Below are positions 28,852-40,005 of a stretch of 64,000 bases of DNA, piece after piece. This DNA comes from Lachancea kluyveri NRRL Y-12651. Taxonomy: Eukaryota > Ascomycota > Saccharomycetes > Saccharomycetales > Saccharomycetaceae. A program made the translations under genes and the position numbers. Position 1 is the stretch's first letter. Each line of letters starts with the position of its first letter. The DNA is taken from the NCBI GenBank assembly GCA_000149225.2, contig CM000694.1:434001-498000 (forward strand), given 5' to 3'. The notes under the pieces were generated by a model, which had not been told where the DNA came from, ran no database searches, and saw only the letters and a program-made list of their open reading frames with translations.

Positions 28852-29634
28852 TTAACAAAACAATAGAGCATCATTTTTAATCTCTTTGAGCAAAGAGGCC
28901 GGTTCAGGTTTTGAGCTAACAAGATCAGGTTTCAACCCGTTCGACTCCAAGTACTTTTGTGTAGTAGGACCTATACTAACGACTCTGGTGGTATTGGTGA
29001 CTTTCAAATATTCAAGAATATCTTTTGTGCCCTGAGGGCTGAAGATGACTACCCAGCTTCCTGCGTCGCACACAGAGCGGAACCTTGTTAAGTTATCCTC
29101 CAAATCTTCTGTCTTATATGTGACAACTTCTTTGACATCCAAGCCAACGGCAGCTAATTTCTTGGGAATGATGTCTCTTCTGATTTCTCCAACCAAGAAT
29201 AGCAGATGACCATATGTAGATGGCTCTCTATCAGGTTGGACAAGCAATTGGTCAGTAATGTAGTCAGCTAATAAAGACCCATTGCCTGTTTCTTCACCGC
29301 CCCTGACATCCTTGAACCCACAATTTTTGAGGAACCGCTGAGTAGCTGGTCCAACAGTATATATAACCTTTGAAAGAAGTAGCTCGCGATGCTCCATCGA
29401 CAGCTTTGGTATGATAGATTCATTCAAGCATTCCACTGTTCTTTGTGAAGTTATTATTATGTACCTCAAGTCTGTTAGGTACTCATTATCCTGGAGCAGC
29501 TCTAAGGTTTCACTTGGAATGTGTGTGTGTTTGATTAACGGTACGAATACCGGCTGGAAGGCGTTTGAAGAGAAGTACGTTTCGTAGAGATCTGTGGGTG
29601 TCGTCTTGTTTTTGAGGAGAATGATTTTACGCAT
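28852..29634 (-). CDS. HEM4: Uroporphyrinogen-III synthase
   Basis: 260 residues, HEM4 family over the full length: IILLKNKTTPTDLYE at the N-terminus, YIIITSQRTVECL, VYTVGPATQRFL, and the second-domain segments VVTYKTEDLE, WVVIFSPQGTKDILEYL and VVSIGPTTQKYL. The enzyme closes and inverts ring D of hydroxymethylbilane to uroporphyrinogen III in the cytosolic part of haem synthesis. It lacks sharp catalytic motifs, as the family does. It lies downstream of GUA1 on the same strand, joining a chromosome XV gene to a chromosome XIII neighbour. Confidence 0.95.
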   Translation of the reverse strand: MRKIILLKNKTTPTDLYETYFSSNAFQPVFVPLIKHTHIPSETLELLQDNEYLTDLRYIIITSQRTVECLNESIIPKLSMEHRELLLSKVIYTVGPATQRFLKNCGFKDVRGGEETGNGSLLADYITDQLLVQPDREPSTYGHLLFLVGEIRRDIIPKKLAAVGLDVKEVVTYKTEDLEDNLTRFRSVCDAGSWVVIFSPQGTKDILEYLKVTNTTRVVSIGPTTQKYLESNGLKPDLVSSKPEPASLLKEIKNDALLFC

Positions 29635-29979
29635 ATTCTTTGTTTTGTGCTTTTCTTGTTCTTTTTTCTAAAGGTTTTAGTTGTAGTTTTGTAGCTTCGT
29701 TGTTAACGGTCTGTGAAGTTTTATTTAGACGGAGGATGACAATGTAATGGTGGACTAGAGTAGAAAGCTCAAGGAGAAGAAGAAAAAAACAAACAAAAAA
29801 AAAAAAAAAAGTTGGAGGAAAAAGAAAAGAAATCTCAAGCAAAACCAAAATCGAGAGAGAATTAGCAAGAACACAATGCCGTTAATCGAATAATTACAAA
29901 AACAATTTAGTATATATTAGTATACGGTTAGAATTAATATACAGGAAATGAAGCGTTTTGGTGTTTAAATTGAAGTTGT
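29635..29979. other. Intergenic between GUA1 and HEM4
   Basis: 345 bp between tandem minus-strand genes. A run of 16 A (29795-29810), read as poly(dT) on the gene strand, lies about 160 bp upstream of HEM4 and may be a nucleosome-depleting promoter element. Confidence 0.55.
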
Positions 29980-31557
29980 TCATTCCCATTCAACGGTAGC
30001 TGGAGGTTTAGAAGTGATATCGTAAGTGACTCTAGCAACACCATCAACTTCGTTGACGATTCTAGAGGCAACCTTCTTCAAAAAGCTGTGTTCGAATGGG
30101 AACCAATCAGCGGTCATGAAATCGGTGGTTTCGATGGCTCTCAAGGCAATGACTTGTTCATAGGTTCTTTGGTCACCCATGACACCAACTGATTTAACAG
30201 GTAGCAAACAAGCGAAAGCTTGGGAAATCTTATTGTACAGACCAGCCTTTTTGATTTCTTCGATATAAATATGATCAGCTTTTCTGGCAATGGCAACTTG
30301 TTCTCTGGTCACTTCACCTAGGACACGGATGGCGATACCTGGACCTGGGAATGGATGTCTCCAAACCAGTTCGTGAGAGATACCTAGCAACTCGCCCAAG
30401 TGTCTAACTTCATCCTTGAATAATTCTCTCAATGGTTCAATCAACTTCAACTTCATGTCCTCAAGCAAACCACCAACGTTGTGGTGAGTCTTGATGGTTT
30501 GAGAAGGACCCTTGAAAGAGATAGACTCGATGACATCTGGATACAAAGTACCTTGTAGCAAGAATTCAATTTCTTCACCACTCTTTGGTTGAATCTTGGC
30601 AGCTTCTCTTTCAAAGACGTGGATGAAAGTGTTACCGATAATTTTTCTCTTTTTTTCTGGATCGGTGACACCCTTCAACTTGTCCAAAAATTCGTCAGAA
30701 GCGTCAACAACAGACAAGTTGATACCCAAGCCTTCACCAAGGGTCTCCTTAACGATAGCGGCTTCATTCAATCTCAATACACCGTTGTCGACCAAGATAG
30801 CATGGAATCTGTCACCGATGGCTTCAGTCATTAGCTTGGCGGCAACAGTGGAATCGACACCACCAGAAACGGCACCAATAACTTCAGCGGTTGGACCAAC
30901 CAAGTCTCTGATTCTCTGAATCTCAGTACCAATGAAGTTTTCCATAGTCCAGTTTTGAGAAGCTTTACAGATACCAACGGCAAAGTTTTTCAACAAAGTC
31001 TTACCTTGGGTAGAGTGGGTGACTTCTGGGTGAAATTGGATACCGTAAATTGGCTTAGATTGGTGAGAAATACCACAGAATGGAGAGTTTTCAGAAGTGG
31101 CGGTAACTTTGAAATCAGTTGGTAAGCCGTGCAATTTATCACCATGGGACATCCAAACGGTAGAGTGGTCCACGTTAGAAAACAAAGGACAATTTGGGTC
31201 TTCGACGTTTAACGTAGCTGGGCCGTATTCTCTCTTTTCACCACGAGCAACTTGTTTCCCGTTGATCCAAGCTAGTTCTTGCATACCGTAACAAATACCC
31301 AAGATTGGGACGCCCAAGTCGAAAATGGCATGGTCAACATGAGGAGCATCTTCGGCGTAAACAGAGTAAGGACCACCAGACAAGATGACACCCTTTGGTT
31401 TCCAGGCCAATTCAGAGATTTTTTGGGTACATGGCAACATCTCAGCATAGACGTTGAATTCTCTCAACCTTCTAGTGATCAAGTGAGAATATTGAGAACC
31501 GAAGTCCAAGACCAAGATAGTGTCAAAAGCATTAGAGACTTGTTCGACAGGAGACAT
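29980..31557 (-). CDS. GUA1: GMP synthase (glutamine-hydrolysing)
   Basis: 525 residues, the same length as S. cerevisiae Gua1. The class I glutamine amidotransferase domain has nucleophile Cys89 in GICYGMQ and His176/Glu178 in QFHPEVTHS. The ATP-pyrophosphatase domain has SGGVDS (231-236), and the C-terminal dimerisation domain ends in PPATVEWE. It makes GMP from XMP in the cytosol. Codon use is strongly biased to preferred yeast codons, as expected for high expression. The promoter carries PAC and RRPE motifs and a TGACTC site. Confidence 0.99.
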   Translation of the reverse strand: MSPVEQVSNAFDTILVLDFGSQYSHLITRRLREFNVYAEMLPCTQKISELAWKPKGVILSGGPYSVYAEDAPHVDHAIFDLGVPILGICYGMQELAWINGKQVARGEKREYGPATLNVEDPNCPLFSNVDHSTVWMSHGDKLHGLPTDFKVTATSENSPFCGISHQSKPIYGIQFHPEVTHSTQGKTLLKNFAVGICKASQNWTMENFIGTEIQRIRDLVGPTAEVIGAVSGGVDSTVAAKLMTEAIGDRFHAILVDNGVLRLNEAAIVKETLGEGLGINLSVVDASDEFLDKLKGVTDPEKKRKIIGNTFIHVFEREAAKIQPKSGEEIEFLLQGTLYPDVIESISFKGPSQTIKTHHNVGGLLEDMKLKLIEPLRELFKDEVRHLGELLGISHELVWRHPFPGPGIAIRVLGEVTREQVAIARKADHIYIEEIKKAGLYNKISQAFACLLPVKSVGVMGDQRTYEQVIALRAIETTDFMTADWFPFEHSFLKKVASRIVNEVDGVARVTYDITSKPPATVEWE

Positions 31558-31680
31558 GATTAGCGACGTGATATGTTCTTGCTTATTTCAGATTACCAAG
31601 AACGCCAGAACAGAAGATCCGCAACGGGATGAGATGATTAAATGGGATAAAAAGCTCCAAGATCCTCGACCTTAAATAGA

Positions 31681-31700
31681 AAAATTTTCCACTCATCGCA
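31681..31700 (-). promoter_or_regulatory. RRPE and PAC motifs upstream of GUA1
   Basis: AAAAATTTTC (31681-31690, RRPE) and CTCATCGC (31693-31700, inverted PAC) lie 125-145 bp before the GUA1 ATG. They link GMP synthesis to the ribosome-biogenesis regulon. Confidence 0.75.
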
Positions 31701-31804
31701 TTTCACAACGCGGCAGAAGAATAAGAAGGGAAAAAAAAAAAAAAAGAAACGAGAGTATAATAATAATTGTTCAATGGTGGACCCAACTCACTAAATACGG
31801 ATAA

Positions 31805-31810
31805 TGACTC
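31805..31810 (+). promoter_or_regulatory. TGACTC site (Gcn4/Bas1 type) upstream of GUA1
   Basis: TGACTC is the shared core for Gcn4 and Bas1, which control purine synthesis genes; it lies 248 bp before GUA1. A single hexamer, so support comes mainly from the gene function. Confidence 0.4.
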
Positions 31811-32581
31811 CGACAGGCTGGGCCGAGACGTAGCCGGCGGATGTTCCTGATAAGGGCACAGCGATAAGACAAGTAGCCGGCGGCTAAAGCGTTCAAGGAT
31901 AGGTGAATGAAAGCGTGTTGATCAGAACGTTGTTAGGAGGAAAGCCTGGACGATTTTTTTAGAAGAAGTTTCTTGGCGTCCATTTGTATGAAGATCATTC
32001 GTATCCGTTGATATGTGGAAGAGCCATCCTCGTTATTCCTGGTGTAAATGAACCGTGTTGATCTTGTCTCTTGCTTAGCATTTCCCTTTCTAAATTATTG
32101 TGCTGGTATTTATGTGTACGTGGCTGTCCATGTAATTGGTTTTACCCCCTGATCGTTGGTATGAGGATGATCAGTCTTTTTAAAAAAATTCACAGACTAT
32201 AAGCACGTGTCAAGTAAGCTTCCAAATTTTTGGCCGCTTAATATCAATAATTGCCACTTGCGATCCTTTCGTGTATGCTTCCCATATTGAACCGGCTATC
32301 TTTTATTCTTTGCCCCCACCCTCTATAAATGTGTCGTTTGAAACTATATTGGAAAGAGCGCAATACGTTTTTGTCCATTTTCGTGTACTATGATCTTATT
32401 CGATGAACCGATTCGCAGTTTATATCTCCTTGTACTATATATCCCTTCAGACGAAACCAAATCCAACTCGAAAGAAAAAACAGGAAAAAAGAACTGCAAA
32501 ACCCAGTCTTTTGAATAAAAGAATGTGAACTTGTGTATTTCACCATCGAGTGATAGTTATCGAAACAAACGCATATTGTCA

Positions 32582-33632
32582 ATGGGTTTCAAGAATACTC
32601 TGCATATCAGTGGCTTTCCAAGAGGCATCAGAGCCAGAGAATTGGCTCCCGATTTCGAAAAGTACGTAAACGGCTGTTTTTTTTTCTTCCTTCCTTTTTT
32701 TTTAGTTAATCGAAATCGAATTGTGTTACTAACATTTCGCTCCCAGGATTGGTAAGATTGTTAGAATCGATATTCCACCAGGGAGATCTCCGTACTCTCG
32801 TCCTTATGCATTTGTCGAGTATGAAGATGTTCATGATGCTGAACAGGCTATTGAAGAACTTCATGGACAGCCCTTTTCCCTAGACCCACAGTTTACCCTG
32901 ATCGTCGAATGGGCTAGGTCTGAACCGCATCCTTCCAGACGCCCCGGTGCACCAGTACCATTGCACGGACCTTCTGGTGGCTATGAATCTGGGAATCGTA
33001 GGGATTATGGCTATCCACGCTATCCATCCCGCTACGACTACAGTTACCCGCCACCTCCAGGTCCTCGTGGTACCAGTAGAGATTTCGATAGTTACAATGA
33101 TTATCCACCTCCACCAACTTATCCACGTAGAAGGCCATTTCGTGAAGACTATCCTCGCGCCCGTGGTCCTCCAGGTGGATACGATCGTTCAGGCTCATAC
33201 AGTAGAGGATATGATCGCCGATCGTATGAAAGACCAAACAGGTTTGAAGAGGGTAGAAGTAGGGAACTGTCTCCACAAAGAGCACGTGACAGGGATGATC
33301 GCGAGCCTTACCGGAACACTCCGCCAGAAGCATACGAAACTGCACATCCAGAATCATATGAAACTGCTCCTCGAGAGCCATATGAAAGCGTTCCTCCAAA
33401 GCCATACGAAAGTGCTCCTCCAAAACCATACCAAAGTGCTTCCCCATCAACGCGCGACAATACTTCTAAGCAGGAAAACCATAACTCAGAAGTCAAACAT
33501 GATACGCCTGCAGAGAAAACTTTGCAAAATGCTCAGCCGGTCTCTGAACAACAAGAGGAGGACAAAAAAAGCATAGACCCACAGAGCCCTACTGGACCCC
33601 AGAAAACTGAGCAACAGCCTTTGGATGGGTAA
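32582..33632 (+). CDS. SR-like RNA-binding protein with one RRM, spliced; no S. cerevisiae counterpart recognised
   Basis: Exon 1 is 32582-32661 and exon 2 is 32747-33632; joined they encode 321 residues. Residues 5-84 are an RRM with RNP2 LHISGF (7-12) and RNP1 RPYAFVEY (45-52); the intron splits the domain, which supports the splice model. Residues 100-215 are rich in Arg, Tyr, Gly and Pro with some SR/RS and RGG-like dipeptides (EGRSRELSPQRARDR). Residues 219-258 are five octapeptide repeats of type PPxxYE(S/T)A. A Gln/Glu-rich tail follows. It resembles Npl3/Slr1/Srp1-type fungal SR proteins. The next gene on the same strand is SKY1, the SR-protein kinase, so a substrate relationship is an attractive inference. 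I know no S. cerevisiae gene at this place and suggest an ancestral gene lost there. Confidence 0.88.
32662..32746 (+). other. Spliceosomal intron of the RRM gene (85 nt)
   Basis: The donor GTACGT (32662-32667) differs from the usual GTATGT; the branch point TACTAAC is at 32727-32733 and the acceptor CAG ends at 32746. A T-rich run follows the donor. Splicing joins GAA AA to G ATT GGT, giving FEKIGKIVRIDIPPG, the expected path between RRM helix 1 and strand 2. Without splicing the frame runs to a stop just past the acceptor. Confidence 0.9.
33321..33440 (+). repeat. Coding minisatellite, 5 x 24 bp in the RRM gene
   Basis: Five diverged in-frame 24-bp units encode PPEAYETA, HPESYETA, PREPYESV, PPKPYESA and PPKPYQSA. 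The last two units are nearly identical, so the array probably still changes by unit gain and loss. Confidence 0.9.
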
Positions 33633-36185
<2,553 letters not shown>

Positions 36186-36358
36186 CCAAAAGTCTTATGT
36201 TTTTTGTTTGCTTTTTGTATAGCATGATGTTCTGTGTGTTGTTCGTTTAGTTTTGCATGAGAAAAAAAAATACGTAAATTACGTGAAATGAGTATTATGG
36301 TCTTCTAATTTCGGGTAGACATCACGTTAGTCACATCTCATCTCTGTTCCTAGCAGGC

Positions 36359-36472
36359 TTCGCCCTAAACGCGAAGTGGCATCGTCGTTTAAGTTTCAAA
36401 CGGCGATGCGCGTCGCTTAAACTTTACATATATTCAACAATCAACCAGGTACATTCTGGAGTTTAGCGAAGA
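36359..36472. other. Nested inverted repeats, possible structured RNA or terminator
   Basis: CTTCGC...GCGAAG is followed at once by GCATCGTCGTTT (7-nt loop) AAACGGCGATGC, a 12-bp stem with one G-T pair. A third arm, GTTTAGCGAAG at about 36462-36472, can pair with CTTCGCccTAAAC and would enclose the whole. The stretch is more GC-rich than its surroundings and about 175-290 bp past the SKY1 stop. No tRNA cloverleaf and no clear snoRNA boxes were found. Confidence 0.5.
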
Positions 36473-36697
36473 AAACAGGATTTCTATTTAGGTTCTCCGT
36501 ATGTTTGCTTCCAGTCTTAGCCCTCATGAAAGTCGAGACTAGTTCTTCGCAAATATCGTATAACAAGCTTCAGTTTCATCTGGCTTGTCACTAGAGATTT
36601 TGCATAACTGAAGAATGTATTGCCATGGAAGCGTACCTGAGGGATTGTTGATTAATCTTTTGAGGCTAAACATTGAGGTTTAAGAAAATTAGAAAAG

Positions 36698-36705
36698 TAT
36701 AAATA
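36698..36705 (+). promoter_or_regulatory. TATA box of the small ORF at 36822
   Basis: TATAAATA, a perfect TATA element, 117 bp before the ATG, the usual distance in yeast. Confidence 0.6.
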
Positions 36706-36821
36706 GGCGAAAAGTTTGAACTATCTGCCTTTAAACATTTTGCTTTAGAGCATACTGATATACCAGACACTTCGTGCTTTAATCCTTTTTTCTTTGAATC
36801 AATAACTCCGCTACCGCTGCA

Positions 36822-36977
36822 ATGATTAAAACTTTGAAATTTGTTTCTACCCCAAAAAATTTGTCTGCTCTTGCCTTGGGTTATATTACTACCGATATGG
36901 CTCTAAACTACTGGTTTAGATTACAAAGAATCAAGACCGAATCTTTGGTATCTGCCAGAAACTCAAAGATCTTTTGA
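36822..36977 (+). CDS. Small protein of 51 aa, possible single-pass membrane or mitochondrial protein
   Basis: MIKTLKFVSTPKNLSALALG at the start, then YITTDMALNYWFRLQ and a basic end. The N-terminus is basic without acids, followed by a moderately hydrophobic stretch (14-32), the shape of small mitochondrial inner-membrane proteins. Codons are the preferred yeast set (TTG for Leu, TCT, ACC, GCT, AGA, AAG), unusual for a chance ORF, and a TATA box lies 117 bp upstream. A second small ORF 430 bp downstream on the same strand has 14 of its first 41 residues identical without gaps. No S. cerevisiae counterpart is recognised. Function unknown. Confidence 0.68.
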   Translation: MIKTLKFVSTPKNLSALALGYITTDMALNYWFRLQRIKTESLVSARNSKIF

Positions 36978-37406
36978 ATTGCTGGTAAATTCGGAACTAC
37001 CAGGATATTAGATTTAGGTAGAAATTATTATGCATACATACTTTTCCCTTATAGAAAATAAACATGAAAATTAAAAACTTAAAGAAATTTTGAAAGTGAC
37101 ATCGATTGCTTCGTATTTTTCCGGTCCTAGGCCCAAAATCCTGATTTATCCGGTAAATCCTAACAGCTTTCGGGTCTTCTGGCTGATATTTTTGGGTATT
37201 CTACGCCTTTAATGCGAGCAATAATGATAGCGCCACATTATGGCTTAACGGAAGAAATCTGCACCCAGGAGCTAGGTGCCGAATTAGACTACGAAGCTCG
37301 TACAAATAGAACAGCTTCCTCTTAACATACCTGCCTCTTAAATTCCAGAAAATGCTCAGCTAGTGCAAACATAACATTAGCAATACATTTGATAAATTCT
37401 TTAGCC
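36978..37406. other. Spacer between the two small ORFs
   Basis: 429 bp. A 38-codon frame begins near 37212 but has no similarity to the two flanking small proteins. No TATA box is obvious for the second ORF. Confidence 0.5.
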
Positions 37407-37547
37407 ATGATTCAGTCAATCAGAATGATCTCAACAAGAAAAAAGATAACTGCTGCGGCCGGCACCTTTCTTTGCGGAAACCTTGTACTGAATTACTACC
37501 CAACACTCCAACAAAAAAAGGAAGAAAAGAAGGATGTGACTAATTAG
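37407..37547 (+). CDS. Small protein of 46 aa, paralogue of the preceding small ORF
   Basis: It starts MIQSIRMISTRKKITAAAG, has TFLCGNLVLNYYPTLQQ, and ends in a Lys/Glu tail. Aligned without gaps to the 51-aa neighbour it shares M1, I2, S9, T10, K12, A16, A18, L28, N29, Y30, L34, Q35, K38 and E40, with conservative changes at positions 3-8 (K/Q, T/S, L/I, K/R, F/M, V/I). This supports a tandem duplication and coding capacity of both. Codon bias is weaker than in the first copy, so it may be less expressed. Function unknown. Confidence 0.6.
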   Translation: MIQSIRMISTRKKITAAAGTFLCGNLVLNYYPTLQQKKEEKKDVTN

Positions 37548-37845
37548 TACAATTTAACTAGCATGGCTTAGTCGTCGCTTATTTTAAATATTACAATATA
37601 TTCATTCTGGTGTTTTGTCTAAGTCAAGGTTGTATTTTGTTACATATGGGTATTATTATTTTCAAAATTATGCCCTTAATTTAGATCTCGTATCCTCAAA
37701 AGCATCGATTTCCGCTTTTTTGGCTTTTCTTTTGTTCTATCTTTCTATTTTGAGACATTGGCAATTTTGCTTTTAGTTGCCATACTTTCCGTGTATCGGC
37801 TAGTTCTTTGTTTTTTTCCTTCTTGTTTTTTAATTTCTTTTTTGA

Positions 37846-39366
37846 CTATAATAGCGCAACAACCAGACTTAGTAACAACGTATTCAAACCAGTGCTGAGG
37901 CTTGCTGATTGAACGCCTAAGGCTTTACTTCTTGACGAAGTGGCGCTTGAGGTTTCCGAACTAGCCGAAGTTGGAGAAACCTTCGAGGAAGCTGCTGAAG
38001 TAGAGGAGATTTCGGCACTGGCGGTGCTTAAAGAATTCTCAAAGTTCTTGGTAGGGTAAGTAATAGTAGCTGAAATCTCTTTACCGTTGGAATCTTTAAT
38101 AGTGTAGTTGAGTGTCGAAGGGGCAACGTAATCAGTTAGAATTTTACCAATATTCGTGCCATTAACACCATTTTTAATCAAAGAGGCAATTTCTTCAGGC
38201 TGATCTGGAATAGTGAAATTTTTGGTGCCAAAACCAGAAAAGATGTCAGAAATACTTGATGAAGAGCACTGATATATCGTAGAATTCTTTACAGAAGACT
38301 CTATGATATCAGGCAAGCTTAGGTCTTTGAATTGGGATTTCAAGTTATCAAAATCTTTCTTATACGTGATGGATCCATCGCTTTCGTCTAATTCCACCAG
38401 ACCATAGTTGTTGGACTCTTCGGAATATTCATAAACCAAACCACCTGAAAAAGCATCGATTAAGCCACCGTACAATCCATCCGAAACTTCGTCAAAGGTT
38501 CTTGGGCGATTTTTGTTACACCCGTATTCTGAAAAGATCAATGGGATTACAGAGTTGCTGAAAGTTGAGTTCAATTTTTCGAACCCAGAATTAGCCCAAT
38601 CTGAAGTGCCAGAACACCATTCGTATGAGTTTAGACCAAAAAAATCGGATTTGGACTCTTCCAAAGCAGTGTCGACAGAGTTTCCATTCAAAGAGTTACA
38701 TTGCAAGTATTGAAAAGAAGCCAGTCTTAATTCTATATTGTCAGCAGCAGAATAACCAACTGGAATAGTTCTGTTTGAGTGTTTCTTGATATACTGCTTC
38801 ATATCCCTTTGAACTGCTCTAATGTACTGTGGATCAATTTCTGCATAATCGTTTTCATCGTTTATGACTTCGTTGCCAGAAAAAAACCCTAAAACATTTG
38901 GATAATTCTTGAAAGCATCGATAAACTTGAAGACACGGGTTAAATATTGAGAATTGTATGTTCCTGAAGGATCAGCTCTGTTTAAATTTTCACCATATTG
39001 ACCGCTGTTAACATCCAGGACAATGTAGATCCCAGCGTTGTTTAAGATTGTCATACATTCATCGTGGTTAACGTCCGGATTCAACGTATAAATCCTGATG
39101 GTGTTAATCCCTAGCTGTTGGAAAACAAAGGCATCTCTTGCACACTTATCAGGAGAAGACAAAGCATCTTCTCCTGAATCTGAATCATAGCCGGAAGAGC
39201 CACCTGGTTGGTAGTCAATACCGGTCACAAAAAAAACCGTATTATCATCAGCGTCGTTTTTTGGAGATGAGGGTCTGATAAAACGATTACCTTTCGTATG
39301 GATGGGTAAAATAGCTTGAACTAGCGGGCCTGCTAGCAAGTAAAATAAGATAGAGGTTAGTAACAT
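37846..39366 (-). CDS. GAS3: GPI-anchored cell-wall glucanosyltransferase family GH72, Gas3
   Basis: 506 residues from the ATG at 39364-39366 (the frame opens earlier at a TTG). A signal peptide (about 1-18) is followed by the GH72 catalytic domain with the two glutamates Glu166 in FFSGNEVIND and Glu280 in IFSEYGCN. A Cys-containing region and a Ser/Ala/Thr-rich stem follow, and the end is a hydrophobic GPI-attachment tail (LNTLLLSLVVALL). It lacks the long X8/CBM43 domain of Gas1/Gas2. Gas proteins elongate beta-1,3-glucan at the cell surface; Gas3 activity in S. cerevisiae is reported as weak or absent, though both catalytic residues are kept here. Confidence 0.95.
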   Translation of the reverse strand: MLLTSILFYLLAGPLVQAILPIHTKGNRFIRPSSPKNDADDNTVFFVTGIDYQPGGSSGYDSDSGEDALSSPDKCARDAFVFQQLGINTIRIYTLNPDVNHDECMTILNNAGIYIVLDVNSGQYGENLNRADPSGTYNSQYLTRVFKFIDAFKNYPNVLGFFSGNEVINDENDYAEIDPQYIRAVQRDMKQYIKKHSNRTIPVGYSAADNIELRLASFQYLQCNSLNGNSVDTALEESKSDFFGLNSYEWCSGTSDWANSGFEKLNSTFSNSVIPLIFSEYGCNKNRPRTFDEVSDGLYGGLIDAFSGGLVYEYSEESNNYGLVELDESDGSITYKKDFDNLKSQFKDLSLPDIIESSVKNSTIYQCSSSSISDIFSGFGTKNFTIPDQPEEIASLIKNGVNGTNIGKILTDYVAPSTLNYTIKDSNGKEISATITYPTKNFENSLSTASAEISSTSAASSKVSPTSASSETSSATSSRSKALGVQSASLSTGLNTLLLSLVVALL

Positions 39367-39785
39367 ATTTTTGTTGCTCAACTGCTGTTCCAAGGAAATG
39401 TAAACAGAAGTAACGCGTTTAGAGATTTTTGCAACCTTGTTTGTTTTTTTTTTTTTCTTTTTCGTTTTTTTAACAATAAACTGCTTGAATAAGCTATTGT
39501 TTAATGAAGTAATTAACCCCGTTTTAATGAAAAGATGAACAAATTAAAAGCGTTGTAGCAATAACTTTTTAATTAAAGCATTTATAGTATAAGGAATTTT
39601 GATATACGATTGAGAAGAGTGCACCTCATCTTGTGCTGTTGTAAGCCCTAACGGGTCCTGTTGTTTATCGTTATATATGATCTTGTGGCATTGACAAAAA
39701 AAGTTGATAATAAAAACTTTTCATCTTTCTAAAGTGCACTTCTATTGCAAATTCTTTATACAAACAACCATGTGTTCCACCGGCG
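39367..39785. other. Intergenic upstream of GAS3
   Basis: 419 bp with T-rich runs near 39440-39470. It holds the GAS3 promoter; nothing else is recognised. Confidence 0.5.
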
Positions 39786-39947
39786 TCACTGTAGGCTTCC
39801 TTCCATGCCTACGGTTAGATGCTTGAATTTCTTTGGTGGCATTCTGTCGACACATGGAAGATTGATTTTAGGTAAGATGTATCTCCAGCTATTGAACGCG
39901 GGAAAGCCTTTCTCTTTCCTGCCCCAAAAACTGATATAGTTGGTCAT
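39786..39947 (-). CDS. Candidate small ORF of 53 aa just downstream of SCJ1
   Basis: It begins MTNYISFWGRKEKGFPAFNS, has WRYILPKINLPCVDRMPPKK and ends FKHLTVGMEGSLQ. The ATG lies only 58 bp past the SCJ1 stop on the same strand. Composition (Trp, Tyr, Phe, Pro, Lys, Arg) is protein-like and the segment is richer in G and C than its flanks, but all three minus-strand frames have open stretches here. The DNA also contains small hairpins (GTAGGC...GCCTAC at about 39790-39813), so a non-coding RNA is an alternative. No homologue is recognised. An exon of a spliced gene was considered, but no consensus donor was found. Confidence 0.35.
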   Translation of the reverse strand: MTNYISFWGRKEKGFPAFNSWRYILPKINLPCVDRMPPKKFKHLTVGMEGSLQ

Positions 39948-40005
39948 AATTCTTGCAACATCATTTTCAGTTAATAAATCCTCTATTTAAGTGTAAAGAG
40001 GCTAT

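Larger units (their letters stand above)
31558..32581. other. Divergent intergenic between GUA1 and the RRM gene
   Basis: 1,024 bp with no supported ORF. The GUA1-proximal half has RRPE/PAC, TGACTC, A-runs and a CGGCGGCTA (31878-31886), which is the inverted URS1/Ume6 core TAGCCGCCG. I see no tRNA or LTR. Confidence 0.6.
36186..36821. other. Intergenic between SKY1 and the first small ORF
   Basis: 636 bp holding the SKY1 3' region, a hairpin-rich stretch (36359-36472) and the TATA promoter of the small ORF at 36822. Confidence 0.6.

Noticed and set aside
32947-33576. Alternative long ORFs (209 aa plus strand, 178 aa minus strand) over the RRM gene tail
   Set aside because: They are shadow frames of the repeat-rich, stop-poor C-terminal coding sequence; only the spliced frame has an RRM.
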